DNA of 64,000 nucleotides from Eudorina sp. 2006-703-Eu-15 (taxonomy: Eukaryota > Chlorophyta > Chlorophyceae > Chlamydomonadales > Volvocaceae): contig BDSI01000005.1 in the NCBI GenBank assembly GCA_003117195.1, positions 1,596,857 to 1,660,856 of the forward strand. Reading direction: 5' to 3'. The position numbers and the translations under genes were made by a program. This document shows, piece after piece, positions 34,868-45,674 of this stretch (position 1 is the stretch's first letter; every line of letters begins with the position of its first letter). The notes beneath the pieces are model-generated. The model ran no database searches, had not been told where the DNA came from, and worked only from the letters and a program-made list of their open reading frames with translations.

Positions 34868-37800
34868 ATGACCCCTCCCTCAATGACCCCTCCCCTCAAT
34901 GACCCCTCCCCTCAATGACCCCTCCCCTCGATGACCCCTCCCCTCAATGACCCCTCCCCTCATGACCCCTCCCCTCAATGACCCCTCCCCTCAATGACCC
35001 CTCCCCTCAATGACCCCTCCCCTCAATGACCCCTCCCCTCAATGACCCCTCCCCTCAATGACCCCTCCCTCAATGACCCCTCCCCTCGATGACCCCTCCC
35101 CTCGATGACCCCTCCCCTCAATGACCCCTCCCCTCAATGACCCCTCCCCTCAATGACCCCTCCCCTCAATGACCCCTCCCCTCAATGACCCCTCCCCTCG
35201 ATGACCCCTCCCCTCGATGACCCCTCCCCTCAATGACCCCTCCCCTCAATGACCCCTCCCCTCAATGACCCCGACCTTCACACCTGGAACACCGAGGCCG
35301 CCTCGATGCTGACCGCCGGGGAGGCCTCCACCAGGAGCGACGGGGGGGCCAGGCGGACGGCGGCGCAGGCCACCACCGACAGCGGAGCGTCCAACAGACC
35401 TGGGGCGGGCGCGGGCGCAGGCGCGGGCGCGGGCGAGGTGGCCATCAGCCCGGGGCGGCGGCGGTTGAGTTGAAAAAAGGCAAACCAGAAACGAACCCGG
35501 GCACACCCATTAGATATACACGGGAATACCCAGGGGCGGCGGGGGCCACTAGGCGTCGCACAGAGTTGGGAGGACCACACAAACGGCGCTGACGGCTTCC
35601 ATCGCCAGATGGCTGCCCGCCCCGGACCGCTGACCCCTTGTCCGCCCCCCTGCCCCCTCGCCTGCCTTTGCGTCTTCCCCCCTTCCCCCTGCCCGTGTAT
35701 TCTCCCCTTTGGTGACCCCCAAGCACCGTCAGCCCCTCACCCAGTCGCCCCAAACCCAGTCTGGGCTGTTTTTAAATCTTTGTAATCCCCCCAAACCCAG
35801 TCTGGGCTGTTGTTCTTTTTTACACCACCCCCCACAAACCCAGTCTGGTATGCCTTTCTTTGTAATCCCTCACCCAGTCCCAGCGGCATGTACGTCCTGG
35901 TGAGTGGCCGGTGCAGCGCCGCCCGCAGCACCAGCGCGGTGTTCGACAGCTGGAACAGCGACGCCGGCAGCCGCGGCGCCCCCAGCACGTAGTCCCCCAG
36001 GCGCCACAGCACCACGCGGCTCGCCAGGAACTGCGGGCAGCACAGCTGGATGGTGTGGCGCGAGGCGAAGACCATGCCGCCGTGAGCCGCCTCCGAGATG
36101 GCCTTTGCGCACAGCAGCGCCGGGCCGCTGTAGCGGGTGCGGCCCGAGGGGTGGTTGCGGTTGACCTCGGCGGCGGTGCGGACGCCGCTGTGCATGCCGC
36201 AACGCACCTGAGAGAGGGACAGGGAGGGGGAGAGGGTGAGGTGAGAGGGCGGGGAGAATTGGGAAGGGGCGTGGGCGTGGGGCATGGAGGGGGGTTTTAG
36301 GAAATCGGTAGGCATATTTATACTGCGCTGCTGCCGGAGCAAAGGTCCGATGGGGGGGAGGGGGGAGGCGGGGCCCCGACGAGTCTTGGAGCGGGCTGCT
36401 TCAGACCCGCCTGGTGCGGGAGGGGAGGTCCGAGGGGCGCGCGAACACCCCGACACCAAGTCCGACTGGAAGCGCACCGAGCTGGCGGAGGCTTCCTGCC
36501 GGCTCCGGTATTCGCTGAGCCCGCCAAGCTCGCGGGCTGACTATCCGCTAAGCACACCCAGCTGGCGGGCCTTCTCTCTGCGCCTCCCAAGCTGCCGCGC
36601 GGGATGAAACAAACCCTCAACGGCTGGCGTGCGGGCGCGACAAAGTCACATCCTCAATGGCGGCTGGGCGCCTAGCAGCAGGCTAGGCCACGCGGCCTCC
36701 GGCGGATCGGGGCCTCCGGGCCGACGCCGCGCCCCTCTCCTCACCCGAAAACCTCGAAACACCAGCACAGCCCCCACCGTCGCGGGATCCACGCCAAGGT
36801 TGTACGGCAGCGCGGACCATGTCGTACGCAGCTCCGAGCCGTACGTGGACGGCGAGGCATACAGCGTCTTGTTACTGTTGCCCAACCCCTTCCGGCCGTG
36901 CCGACTGGGGTGCATCAGCAACGTGCTCTGGATGGTGGACGTGTGCGAGAGGTTGCTGCTTGGTGACCCATGGGACTGTGAGCTCGAGCGGCTTTCCAGC
37001 TCCCAGCCCGCCGCCGTCGCGACGGCGTCGCGACTCAGGACCTCCAGAGCGTCCGGCGCCGCACCCGCCGCCGCAGCAGCTGATGTCGCCGCGACGCCGC
37101 CGCCGGCGGTGTGCGATCCGCCGCCGCCGCCGTCGGCCTCGCTGCCCCGCGGCCCCGAGAAGCTGATCTTGGACGCCACGTTGGCGGCTGCCGCCGCCGC
37201 AACAGCCACATGGCGGAAGCTGCGCTGCATCCGACGGAGGAACCCCAGCGAGGAGCCTGTCCAGGAGCGCCAGCCCCGCAGCGACCGACCCGTGGGTCCG
37301 CCCACGTCATCGTCCAGCAACTGCCGCTCCTTCAGCTCCTGCAGGATCCGCGGCAGCGGCGGCGGCGAGCCGCTCCCGGCGGGGGCCGCCGGCGGTGCCG
37401 GCGCGCCCGCATGGTGATGCGCGTTGAACGAGACATCGTCGTACATGTACGGCGATGACATGCTGGCGCCGACGCCGACGCCGGCGGAGGGGTCATGGCC
37501 GTCGCCTCCCGGGGGCTGATACACAGGTGGCGGCGGGTCCGCCAGCCGGCTGTGCCGCCGGCCCACGCCGGTGACGGAGGCGGAGCCGTCCATGAACGCC
37601 TTCAGCGGCGACCGACAGTACGACGACATCTGCATCATGCCAGATCCCGATGCCGTACCTCGCAACCCTGCCGCTGACATCAGCTCCGGCCCTGCGCTGC
37701 CGCTGCCGCCGCCGCGGCCGCCGCCGTGGCCCGGCGTCGCCGTGCTGCTGTTCATCCGGCGGGCGATCGGGCCGCATGCCAGCGACGGCGGCGGTGACTG

Positions 37801-38842
37801 CGCCAACGCCTCCTCCGGCACCGATGCCACCAGGAACGGCGCGTTCCGGGCCTGATGCGCGGATCGCTGTACGGCTGTTGATGAGGTCAGCGGCATGCCC
37901 GCCGCCGCCGCCGCCGCTAGGATGCCCGACGTTCGGGACGGCAGCAGCGACCGCGGCGGCGGCGGCGCCGCCGCCGCCGCCGCCGCTGCAGCCGACTGGA
38001 ATTCACTCGGCGCCGTCGACGAGGCCTGCGTGGACGAGTTTGGGTTCCCGACGCCCGACAATGCGCTGGCGTCGACGGTCAGGTCGTTGATCTCCGCCGG
38101 GGCCGCCGGAACCCCGCCGCCGCCGCCGTCGTGGCCGCCGTGGGGCGCCGTCGGGCCCTGTCGGAGGTGCCGTCGGTCGCTGCTCGCCGGGCGGCCGCCC
38201 GCGAACGCAAACCCGCCGACGCTGCTGCCGCCGGTGCCCACGCCGCCGACGCCGGAGGCGTTGGCGGTGGCCAGGCCTGCCGGCAGCTTTCCGAGCGACA
38301 GCGACACGGAAGTGGACCCGCCGCCAGTGCCCAGGCCGCTGGCGGCGGCAAGGCCACGCGGCAGCGCCGGCGCGGCGCCGTACGGCAGGAACCCGTCAAA
38401 CAGATCCTGACTGCCCGTCAGGGCCGTGCTCTCCAGCGGCGCCGCATCCAGCAGGACATTGTCGCCAGCGACGGCGCGCCCCGGCATCACCGCGAGCGAC
38501 GAGGAGCTGTAACCGGCGGCGGCGGGAGCGGCGGCGGCGCCGGCGGCGGCTGCGGCGGCCATCACAGCCTCCCGGAGGGCGCTGCCAGGGCCGCTGCCGC
38601 TGCCGCCGCCGGCGAGCGCCGCCGTCAGCAGGCTCGGTCCCCTCGAAGAGGGCACCGCCGAATGGTGTGACCCCGACGCCGGCCGACTGATGAAGGACAT
38701 GCTGCGCCGTACTTGTACGGACAGCCCCGACAGCATGTCCAGCCGCCGGGTCGCTTTGCTGAAAGTGCGCATCGGCAGCGCCGTCAGCACCCCCGTCCCC
38801 GACTGGCGCGCGTGTGTGCGGGCGGAGGCGGAGGCGGACGAC

Positions 38843-38877
<35 letters not shown>

Positions 38878-41800
38878 CCCGCCGCCACTGTCGAGGTCCA
38901 AGACGTCCAAGGCGGGGTTGGTGGGCGCCCCGGCGGCCGCCGCCTTGGTGAGCAGGTGCCTCAGGCGCTTGGCGCCCACAACGAAGACGGGCCTGTGCGG
39001 GTGCATGGACACCAACGGATGCAACGAACACCAACGGATACGGTACAACGGAAAGTCGGCACCGCACAGGTGCAGGGCGCAAAGGCGCAAAGGCATAGGC
39101 CGTGACCCGTGGGTTTCTTATCTATCCACCCCGCCAGCTGTTCCCTCGGTTACTTGGGGACCGGCAGGAGTTGCGCAACGTCGTCGTCGCGCCGGCGCTC
39201 GGCCTGTAAGCGGACGTCGTCTTGGAGCCGACTACGTCCACTTCTCATCTCGCGGCCCAGTTCTCTCATCAAACACACACAGCGTTCTTCCGGCACCGCA
39301 GCCTTTGATTTACTGTATGGGTCGGGCAATGGGCATATTATATACGCATACGGGCAACTATGGGCACTACTCGGCCCCTGGCATGTCACGCTCTCCTGTT
39401 CTGCCTGCCTAAGAACACACACCTCGGGCGTCGCCGTCACCTGTTGCGCTGGACTTTGCTTCTCGCGGCTCAGTTTTCTTTTACACACACATCGGGCGCC
39501 CGCCCGCCCACCTGCACGCGTCGTGCAGCAGCACCTCCTGGGGCCAGGGCTGCTCCATCAGGTCAGACTGGACGTGCAGCGAGAAGCCGACTGCGGGGAG
39601 GGGGGCAGCAGGGCACGGCGGGCCCGGACGGCGAGAAGGCGAGATATCGGACTAAGGGTACCGGACTTTAAAATGTACCGGTAGATTTGATGGGGCTGGT
39701 GTGCTTGACGAGGAGCGGAGCGGCTCCAGGACGGAGATCCCTCGCGCGCTTGAGCCCGTCCCCGTCCTCAGGCGCGCAGCCTTCCCAGCCATCCCTTCCC
39801 GGAGTCTGCTGCTGGGGCCCGAACCCGGCCTGCGCGGCGCCGGCACGTGGGACGGACGCGCTCACCTGCGGCCTCCGCGGTGTGGAACGCGACGGTGAAT
39901 GAGTCCCCTGCGGGCCACACGCACACGCACACGCCGTCAATCGATGTGGCAACGAGGCGCAAAGGGCGAGGACGCTGGGGAGGTAATACGAAATTGGTAG
40001 ACATATTCAATGACGCAATGAGGGCGATGGGGAGTTGGGGGCCGCGGCCGTCAGCTCTACATGCGGACACGGAGTGTGGCGCGTTTTGGAGGCGGATCGG
40101 CGGCTTGTCTGAAGTGTCTAGGGCCGCAGGTAGGGCGGGAATGGGAGGTACCGACTGGAAAGGGACAGGAGGCCTGCAGCACTGCTCTGCCTTACAGGGG
40201 AGCCCCAGACGGCCACACACGCGGGTCGGTCGTCCAACGGGTGTGTGACCCGACCCACATCGACTGTCGAGCTGGCCTGCTCCTGTGCTCGCGGTTAGCT
40301 CTCTCCAATATCACACAACCACGGCGGGTTTCTCGCTGGACACAACCCGGGTGGTTCGTGGCTCGGGGGGTCGTCTCTGGCTCGCTAATCACAGCCGCTC
40401 AGCCCCGGGATCTCCAACCCGGGGCGCCACCCGGCCGCCGGCCCCGGCCCCACCGGCCTCCCCCGCAACCCCCCCCGGTCGTGACCCACCTTCCGTCACG
40501 GACTCGTACCCGCCCCAGTGCGCAATCAACCGACGGATGGTCTCGTGGTGCAGGTTGAGCGCCACGTCCATCACCAGAGCGTCCAGCGCCTCCCACAGCA
40601 CCTGACGGGGGCACCACACCAGGGCTTTTTGGCTCCTCGCTAACCACAGCCGTGCACGGTCGCGTTGGGCGATTGGGGTCGCGGTGTGCGGGGTATCCTC
40701 GCCGAGCCGCAGCGCGCAGAACGGAGGAGGAACGCGACCGGCACGCCTGCAAGCCGCGGCATCATCCCCGGCTGGGCGGTGGACCCCATCCCCCCAACCC
40801 CGTGGCATCCCGGGTGGGGCTGTGTCTACCCCCCTTCGCCGTCGCGCACTGACAAGCCGCGGACGGCGCAGTTACGACTGGACGAGACCCCACGCGTGGT
40901 GGCCACCGTGCATCGAAGGGCCCTCTGTGAAACCCACCGTGGACGCCTCGATGTCCTGATCAGGCAACCCGGCGATGGCGAGCGGTTGGGTCGGGGCAGC
41001 GGTTGGGTCGGGGCAGCACAACGAGGCGGTCAGGGCGGGGAAGGGGGCGTCGGTGTAGGGTTTGATTATGATTTGGTTCGGCGATGGGCGAGACCATGGA
41101 CGGACGCCGACGCAGGGAAGAGCAGCAGGCAGGGCGGGACCATGGCATGGACCGATGAAATGCGGGGGACGGAGGAGCCTCGGACGCGTCTGGGTGTTAT
41201 TTGTTCGGGGACGCTCCGCAAAGAGACGAGGGGCATGTCACGGGAGGTGGGTGCATGGCCCCCGGACCCACGGGACATTCCGCAAGGAATGCAATCAATG
41301 ACGACGGCGACGGCCGGCGCGCGGTGGCGGAAGGGTGAGGCAAGGGGTCGCGGGTCGGGGCCGTGGGCGTTCCCTGGAGTCTCAGTCCAGTCCATGTACC
41401 GTATCCATGCACCGTATCCATGCACCGCCAGACCGGATGCGGGGAGTGCGAGCAGCACTTGCCTGCCCCGAGCCCTGACCCCAGGCCTGAACCCCGGCCC
41501 TGACCCAAGGCCTAAACCCCAGCCCTGACCCCATGCGTGAGCCTTGACCCCAGGCCTGACCCCATGCGTGAGCCTTGACCCCAGGCCTGGCCCCCATGCC
41601 ACAGCCGTTCGGCCATCGCCGCCTGGCACCTCCCTGCCGCTTGGCCCGGCCTCGCGCCCGTCCCTTCTCACCGTCACGACCTGTGGGGCATGGCGGGGCG
41701 GGGGGCGGGGCGGGGCGGGGCGCTGTTGGCGGGCACTGGGGAGCAGAAGCGGCGTGGTTGCTGGGACGGGACCCGCTCCGGGCCATCATCTGGAGGCAGT

Positions 41801-44800
41801 CATGCTTACCATGAGACATCTTCTGTGCCAGCATCGCTGTAACGAAAAGCTAAGCTGTAACCAACAAAAACAAGTCGGAGACACCCCAAGCCGCCTTTGC
41901 GGGCTCCGAAGCGCTGTCCGACATTCCAATGTGTCGCCGTCACCTCGCTTGTTTTCTGCTTTTGAACTACCGCGCCAGTGACCCCGCTGTCCCACCCACG
42001 CATGCCCGCATCCTCCAAGCACCCCGCCCCCACCCACACGCCCCGCAACCCGCTCCCCATTCCCCGCCCTCCCGTTATGCCTGCCAGGAGGCTCCCGCCA
42101 CCCCCCGTGTCCACCTCCCTTGTCCGTCCCTCATGCTCCGAACATGGGGATCAATACACGGTGTGCAACACCGAAACGCAACGAGCCGGGAGGGGGGAAG
42201 CTCATGGTCATTGGCTTACCAGCGTCGTCTCCGGACCGACCCCTGGGTCTTTGCTGCGGCCCCAACCCCGCTCCACCATCAAGCGCTTGTAGAGGAACGC
42301 CACCAGGGCTAGCAGCGCCGCCGCCGCGACCGACCCGACCGCTGCTCCCACCGCCGCGCCGCTGCTCTGCGCGGAGCTGCCCGTCCCCCGCGTCGCGCGG
42401 CTGACGCTGTATCGGTCCGGCGGCGGCGGCGGTGGCGGCGCCGGCGCCATCAGCAGGTCCGTACGGCCAATGGAGCTGAGGTACTGCTGCCGTAGCGTGC
42501 CGTACCCCGGCGCGATGACTCCAAAGGACAGCGCCAGCGACATGTTCATCATGTCCATCACCTTGTACACCGACAGGTTCGATGTCGAGAGATTGTACGC
42601 TGCGAGGTGCAGTGCCGTACGGTACTGCGCCATGCGCTGAAGCGCCAGGGGGTAGCTGACGAGGTTCTTGTGCGTCAGGACATCGTACGACAGTTCCAGG
42701 TACTCCAGCATGGACTGCTGGTCGTACCCAGCGGCCGTCCAGTACGGCAGATTCGAGGGGCTGAAGTGCTCGTACCGGAACGGCGCCAGCGGCGTGGCGG
42801 GCGACACCACCAGTTTCCACACCGCGTCGGGCTCCGTCACGCGGCGGACCCACTGGAGAGAGTGCGCCTTCTGCCTCAGGCTGGTGAAGTTGTTGATGCC
42901 CAGGGCCAGGGGACTCAGCCCCAGCACCGGCGCCACGTTCGCGAGCACCGTCGCCTCCCGCACCTGGCCACTGACCGCGGCCGCCGCGGCGGCGACGGCG
43001 CCGCCGTCCAGCACCGCCTGAAGCACGGCGTCATCCCCCACCCAAGACGGAACCATCACTCCGAAGGGGCAGATCAGCGGGCTGCACTCCACCAGCTGTC
43101 CCGTGTCGCGATCCAGGACCGAGGTGGCGCCGGGCACGTACGTCACCCGCGAGAAGCGCCGTACCGCCTCCGACGGCGCCAGCAGCATGTTGCGCTTGTG
43201 GGCGGGGTGCGGCGCGAGCTGGAAGGCGCACGCGCCCGCGCTGTACAGCGTCTCCGCGGTGCCGTACATGCTGCTGCACTCGGTGCTGGCCGCCAGGGCG
43301 GCCGGCGGCGCGAAGGCGCCGAGCTGTCGGTACAGCTGCAGCGCGGCTCTCATGCCCGCGTTGTGGACCAGCGGCATAAAGGTGTACGGGTCGAAGAAGG
43401 CCTGCGGGTGGTGGTTCCGGTGCGGTTGGTGTATCCGGTTGGTCGTAGGCTCTCGGCGGAGAGACCCCACCTTGCCACTAACTAACGAGCAAACTAAATT
43501 CGCTGCGCCATGACAGTACCCCGGGGCCCCTCGTGTCCAGCGCTGCCCCAAGTGCATTCCGAGTGCCCTGCAGGCCACGGCCAGCCCCGCGGCAGGCAAT
43601 GCGGGGCCGGCCCCTCACCCCTTGTGCGACGCCGCTCGTCTGTATGAAGCTCGCCCACACCGCCATGAGCTCGTTGGCATCCGCGTGACAGCCTGTGTGT
43701 GTCCAGAAGGGGTGGGGTGGGGTACCGGAAATTGGTGGACCCCAGAGGAAGGAGGGGGGCATCGCAGCGAAGGACACCGCAGCGATGGGAGATCAGCTTT
43801 TGGGTTGGTTGGCTATAGGTAACTCTGCCCGTCTCGGCCCGCAACCTGCCCAGCCCAGACCTAAGCCAGCTGGGATGCCGCCATCATTCGACATCATCGC
43901 CGGACTCTGGGGCCAATAGCTTTTCACAGGAGAGCCCCACAGCGCCGTACTCTCCGCCACAGGGCTGCTCGCCGGCTGGGGCCGCTGTCCCTGCCCAGTC
44001 CATCGCCCCAGCGGCTCAGACGCGGCCGGCTGACTCACCGTCTCACGGCCCGTCCTACCCGCACACACACTCGCCATCCCCACCGTGTGCCCAAAGCCTC
44101 ACTCCCGCGCAAGAGGGCACCCGCTGCGTTCCATGGCAGCTGCGACGCTGTCCAGGGCGATTCCGCCCCGGCCGACATCACCTGAGGGCCGGGCCGTCAT
44201 CATTGTCTCGACGTGCCCGAGGTTCCCGCCCCCTGAAACATTCTTTCAACAACCTATGAACGTTTTACGTGCCAGTGTCCTGCTGGCATGTAAGGTCGTG
44301 TCCGTCGTCCCAGTAGAGACCCCAAGCGGCGATCCGCCGGGCCGGCCCCTCTGCCGAAACCCTAGTCAACCGCAGCCAGCGCCACCGCCGATCGCACCGG
44401 CAAACGGCAGCGTGCAGAAGCCGTAGAACTCCGGGTCCGCCTCGCCCGCCGGACCGGCCGGCCGATGGTGCACCTTCGCGACCGCCAGCAGCAGCTGCTC
44501 CCAGGTGTACGGCGCACCCAGGCCGTGCGCCGCCAGCACGTCCTCCCTGTAGTGCAGCACGATGGCGGCGGCCCCCAGCGGGATCATCACGTTGCGCGTC
44601 GTGGCCACCTGCCATCGCAGCGCCGCCAGGATCCCGGGCCACAGCCCGCTCCACCGATCCGTCGCCATGAAGGGCTCCAGATCCAGCAGCGCCCCCGAGG
44701 CGACCATCTCCGGCACGATGGCGGGGTCCAGAACCAGGCCGTCGTAGAAGCTGTTGCGGCCGCGGGCCAGGTCCAGCAGCGAGTTGCCCCACTCCGAGCG

Positions 44801-45674
44801 GTTCTGCACGTACCAGCGCGCGTCCACCCCGCCCACGGTCTCGGGCAGGGCGTCGTCCAGCAGCGTGTCCACCCCGCGCATGGGCCCCAGGAGGAAGTGC
44901 ACCTGGCGCGTTGGGTCCCGGGGGGAGGGGTGCGTGGAGGGTGCGTGGAGGGCGTGGGGCTGGGGTGAGGTGGGAACGGGAGGGGTCGAGATTTGGAGCA
45001 CGTCAGGGGAGTGGGGAACGGGCATCTTGTGGCCAAGTGCGGGCGGCGGGTTGCGAGCCAGGGCGCAGCAGCCCCGCAGGAGGACGGTTGAAGGTTGGCG
45101 CCGGTGCAACGGCAAGCCGCGGCCACCGGCCGCTGGCTGTCAGAGTCCGAGAAGGCGTTAGCGCCCAGACAGCATCCCGCGGGCGTGCGCCGGGGAGCGA
45201 GCTTCCTGTGATGCGGACTTCTTTGAGCGGCGCTGGGACATTCGCTGGCAGCAAATGGTCGACAATATCACACCTCCCACCCGCGACCGCTGTCAAATAG
45301 CGCTGCAGGCCAAGGAACCTACCGTAAACGAGGTGTTCGTCACATTTGGCATACATTCTTCGGCCACCTTGGTGTAGTTGGCGCAACTGCGGTCACACAC
45401 ATGCACAACCTAAAGACTTACATGCGCAGCTCGCCAGCATACATGGGCTGAAATAAGCAGGGCAACATCCAAGCAATAAAGCCGATGCAGTGCACTAAGA
45501 AACCCGCCAGCACCTTGCACGGCCACCCGCAAGGATGCAGTCGTGCACCAGCTGCGCTTCCACCGTGGCATTTGGATACAACGTAGTCTCTGCAAGACTT
45601 CGAAAGGTTCCATAAGCAAAAGACGCCGCCGTCAGCGTGAGGACCGTCAGCAACAAAACTGAGCTGCGCTGCAT
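25810..45674 (-). CDS. Giant receptor-type class III nucleotidyl cyclase
   Basis: Seventeen exons (minus): 45674-45514, 45386-45323, 44902-44371, 43692-43619, 43401-42220, 41680-41672, 40955-40938, 40601-40490, 39907-39866, 39590-39512, 38992-36745, 36207-35874, 35399-35284, 32407-32207, 31792-27350, 27049-26342, 25878-25810. All joins keep phase; product 3463 residues. Order: signal peptide (1-22); family 1 solute-binding-like ectodomain (MIPLGAAAIVLHYREDV, PYTWEQLLLAVAK); TM helix 626-648; cyclase C1 starting VVTDIEASTVLWEALD (metal Asp675) and GDSF (Asp719), interrupted by a ~720-residue Gly/Ala/Ser insert, resuming FRGFRVRCGMHSG (to 1515) and RYSGPALLCAKAISEA; C2 (1658-1770, HGGYLAQLG...TGKLSYEGGVVDTTMRV); then low complexity to the end. 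It should make cGMP or cAMP in response to an extracellular ligand. The C2 Asn position is Asp1759, Arg1763 kept. Activity and ligand are inference. Confidence 0.86.
25902..25920 (+). repeat. Two TTTAGGG telomere-type units in an intron
   Basis: GGGTTTAGGGTTTAGG lies in the last intron of the cyclase gene. TTTAGGG is the plant/Volvox-type telomere unit; two copies can occur by chance. Confidence 0.5.
31824..31860 (+). repeat. (ACAGC)n pentanucleotide repeat
   Basis: Seven copies of ACAGC lie in cyclase intron 14, just upstream of exon 15 in the RNA. A similar tract is at 63227-63257. Confidence 0.9.
32016..32206 (-). repeat. GGGTGGGTGGCTGG repeats, G4-prone
   Basis: Thirteen- to fourteen-base units (CAGCCACCCACCCC on the plus strand) begin right at the donor of intron 14. 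The transcript strand therefore carries many runs of three to five Gs spaced closely enough for G-quadruplex formation. Confidence 0.9.
32449..32550 (+). repeat. (GTGTGC)n hexanucleotide repeat
   Basis: About 14 copies of GTGTGC followed by GTGCCT variants lie 40 bases upstream of cyclase exon 14 in the RNA sense, where the transcript reads as a CA-rich tract before the acceptor. Confidence 0.95.
32843..32932 (+). repeat. 27-bp tandem repeat, about 3.5 copies
   Basis: Units read CCTGACCCTTCCCCGAGGCC plus CCCGA, next to the large minisatellite in cyclase intron 13. Confidence 0.85.
32957..35272 (+). repeat. 2.3-kb minisatellite of AATGACCCCTCCCCTC
   Basis: Roughly 145 copies of a 16-base unit, with AATGA, GATGA, shortened and rare CAGATGA variants, fill most of cyclase intron 13 (35283-32408). 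A 44-base C homopolymer at 34824-34867 interrupts the array. On the transcript strand the unit is GAGGGGAGGGGTCATT, purine-rich and G-run-rich. The intron's boundaries lie just outside the array. Confidence 0.98.
35466..35540 (+). repeat. Interspersed repeat family A, copy 1
   Basis: Contains ACCAGAAACGAACCCGGGC followed by ACACCCATTAG and AATACCCAGG. It lies in cyclase intron 12. Related copies are at 48531-48600, 52858-52915 and, reversed, 55875-55945. Confidence 0.75.
36299..36352 (+). repeat. Interspersed repeat family B, copy 1
   Basis: Contains AGGAAATCGGTAGGCATATT then TGCGCTGCTGCCGGAGCAAA and GGTCCGATG. It lies in cyclase intron 11. Related copies are at 48598-48650, 50091-50155 and 51045-51095. 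Confidence 0.75.
40938..40955 (-). other. 18-nt microexon of the cyclase
   Basis: An acceptor (GATCAG), eighteen bases coding DIEAST, then a GTGGGT donor. It carries the first metal-binding aspartate of the class III catalytic site and is in phase 0. Confidence 0.85.
41393..41590 (+). repeat. Short tandem repeats in cyclase intron 6
   Basis: Two small arrays: CATGTACCGTATCCATGCACC-like 15-base units at 41393-41432, and CTGACCCCAGGC / CATGCGTGAGCCTTGACC units at 41465-41590. Both are non-coding and flank the 9-nt microexon region. Confidence 0.65.
41672..41680 (-). other. 9-nt microexon of the cyclase
   Basis: A CCCCACAG acceptor, nine bases coding Val-Val-Thr, then GTGAGAAG as donor. It supplies the beta strand just before the metal-binding Asp (VVTDIEAST) and is in phase 0 on both sides. 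No other source for these residues was found between exons 5 and 8. Confidence 0.8.

Noticed and set aside
32957..35272. CRISPR-like regular repeats
   Set aside because: Units are directly tandem with no unique spacers, and the gene setting is eukaryotic.
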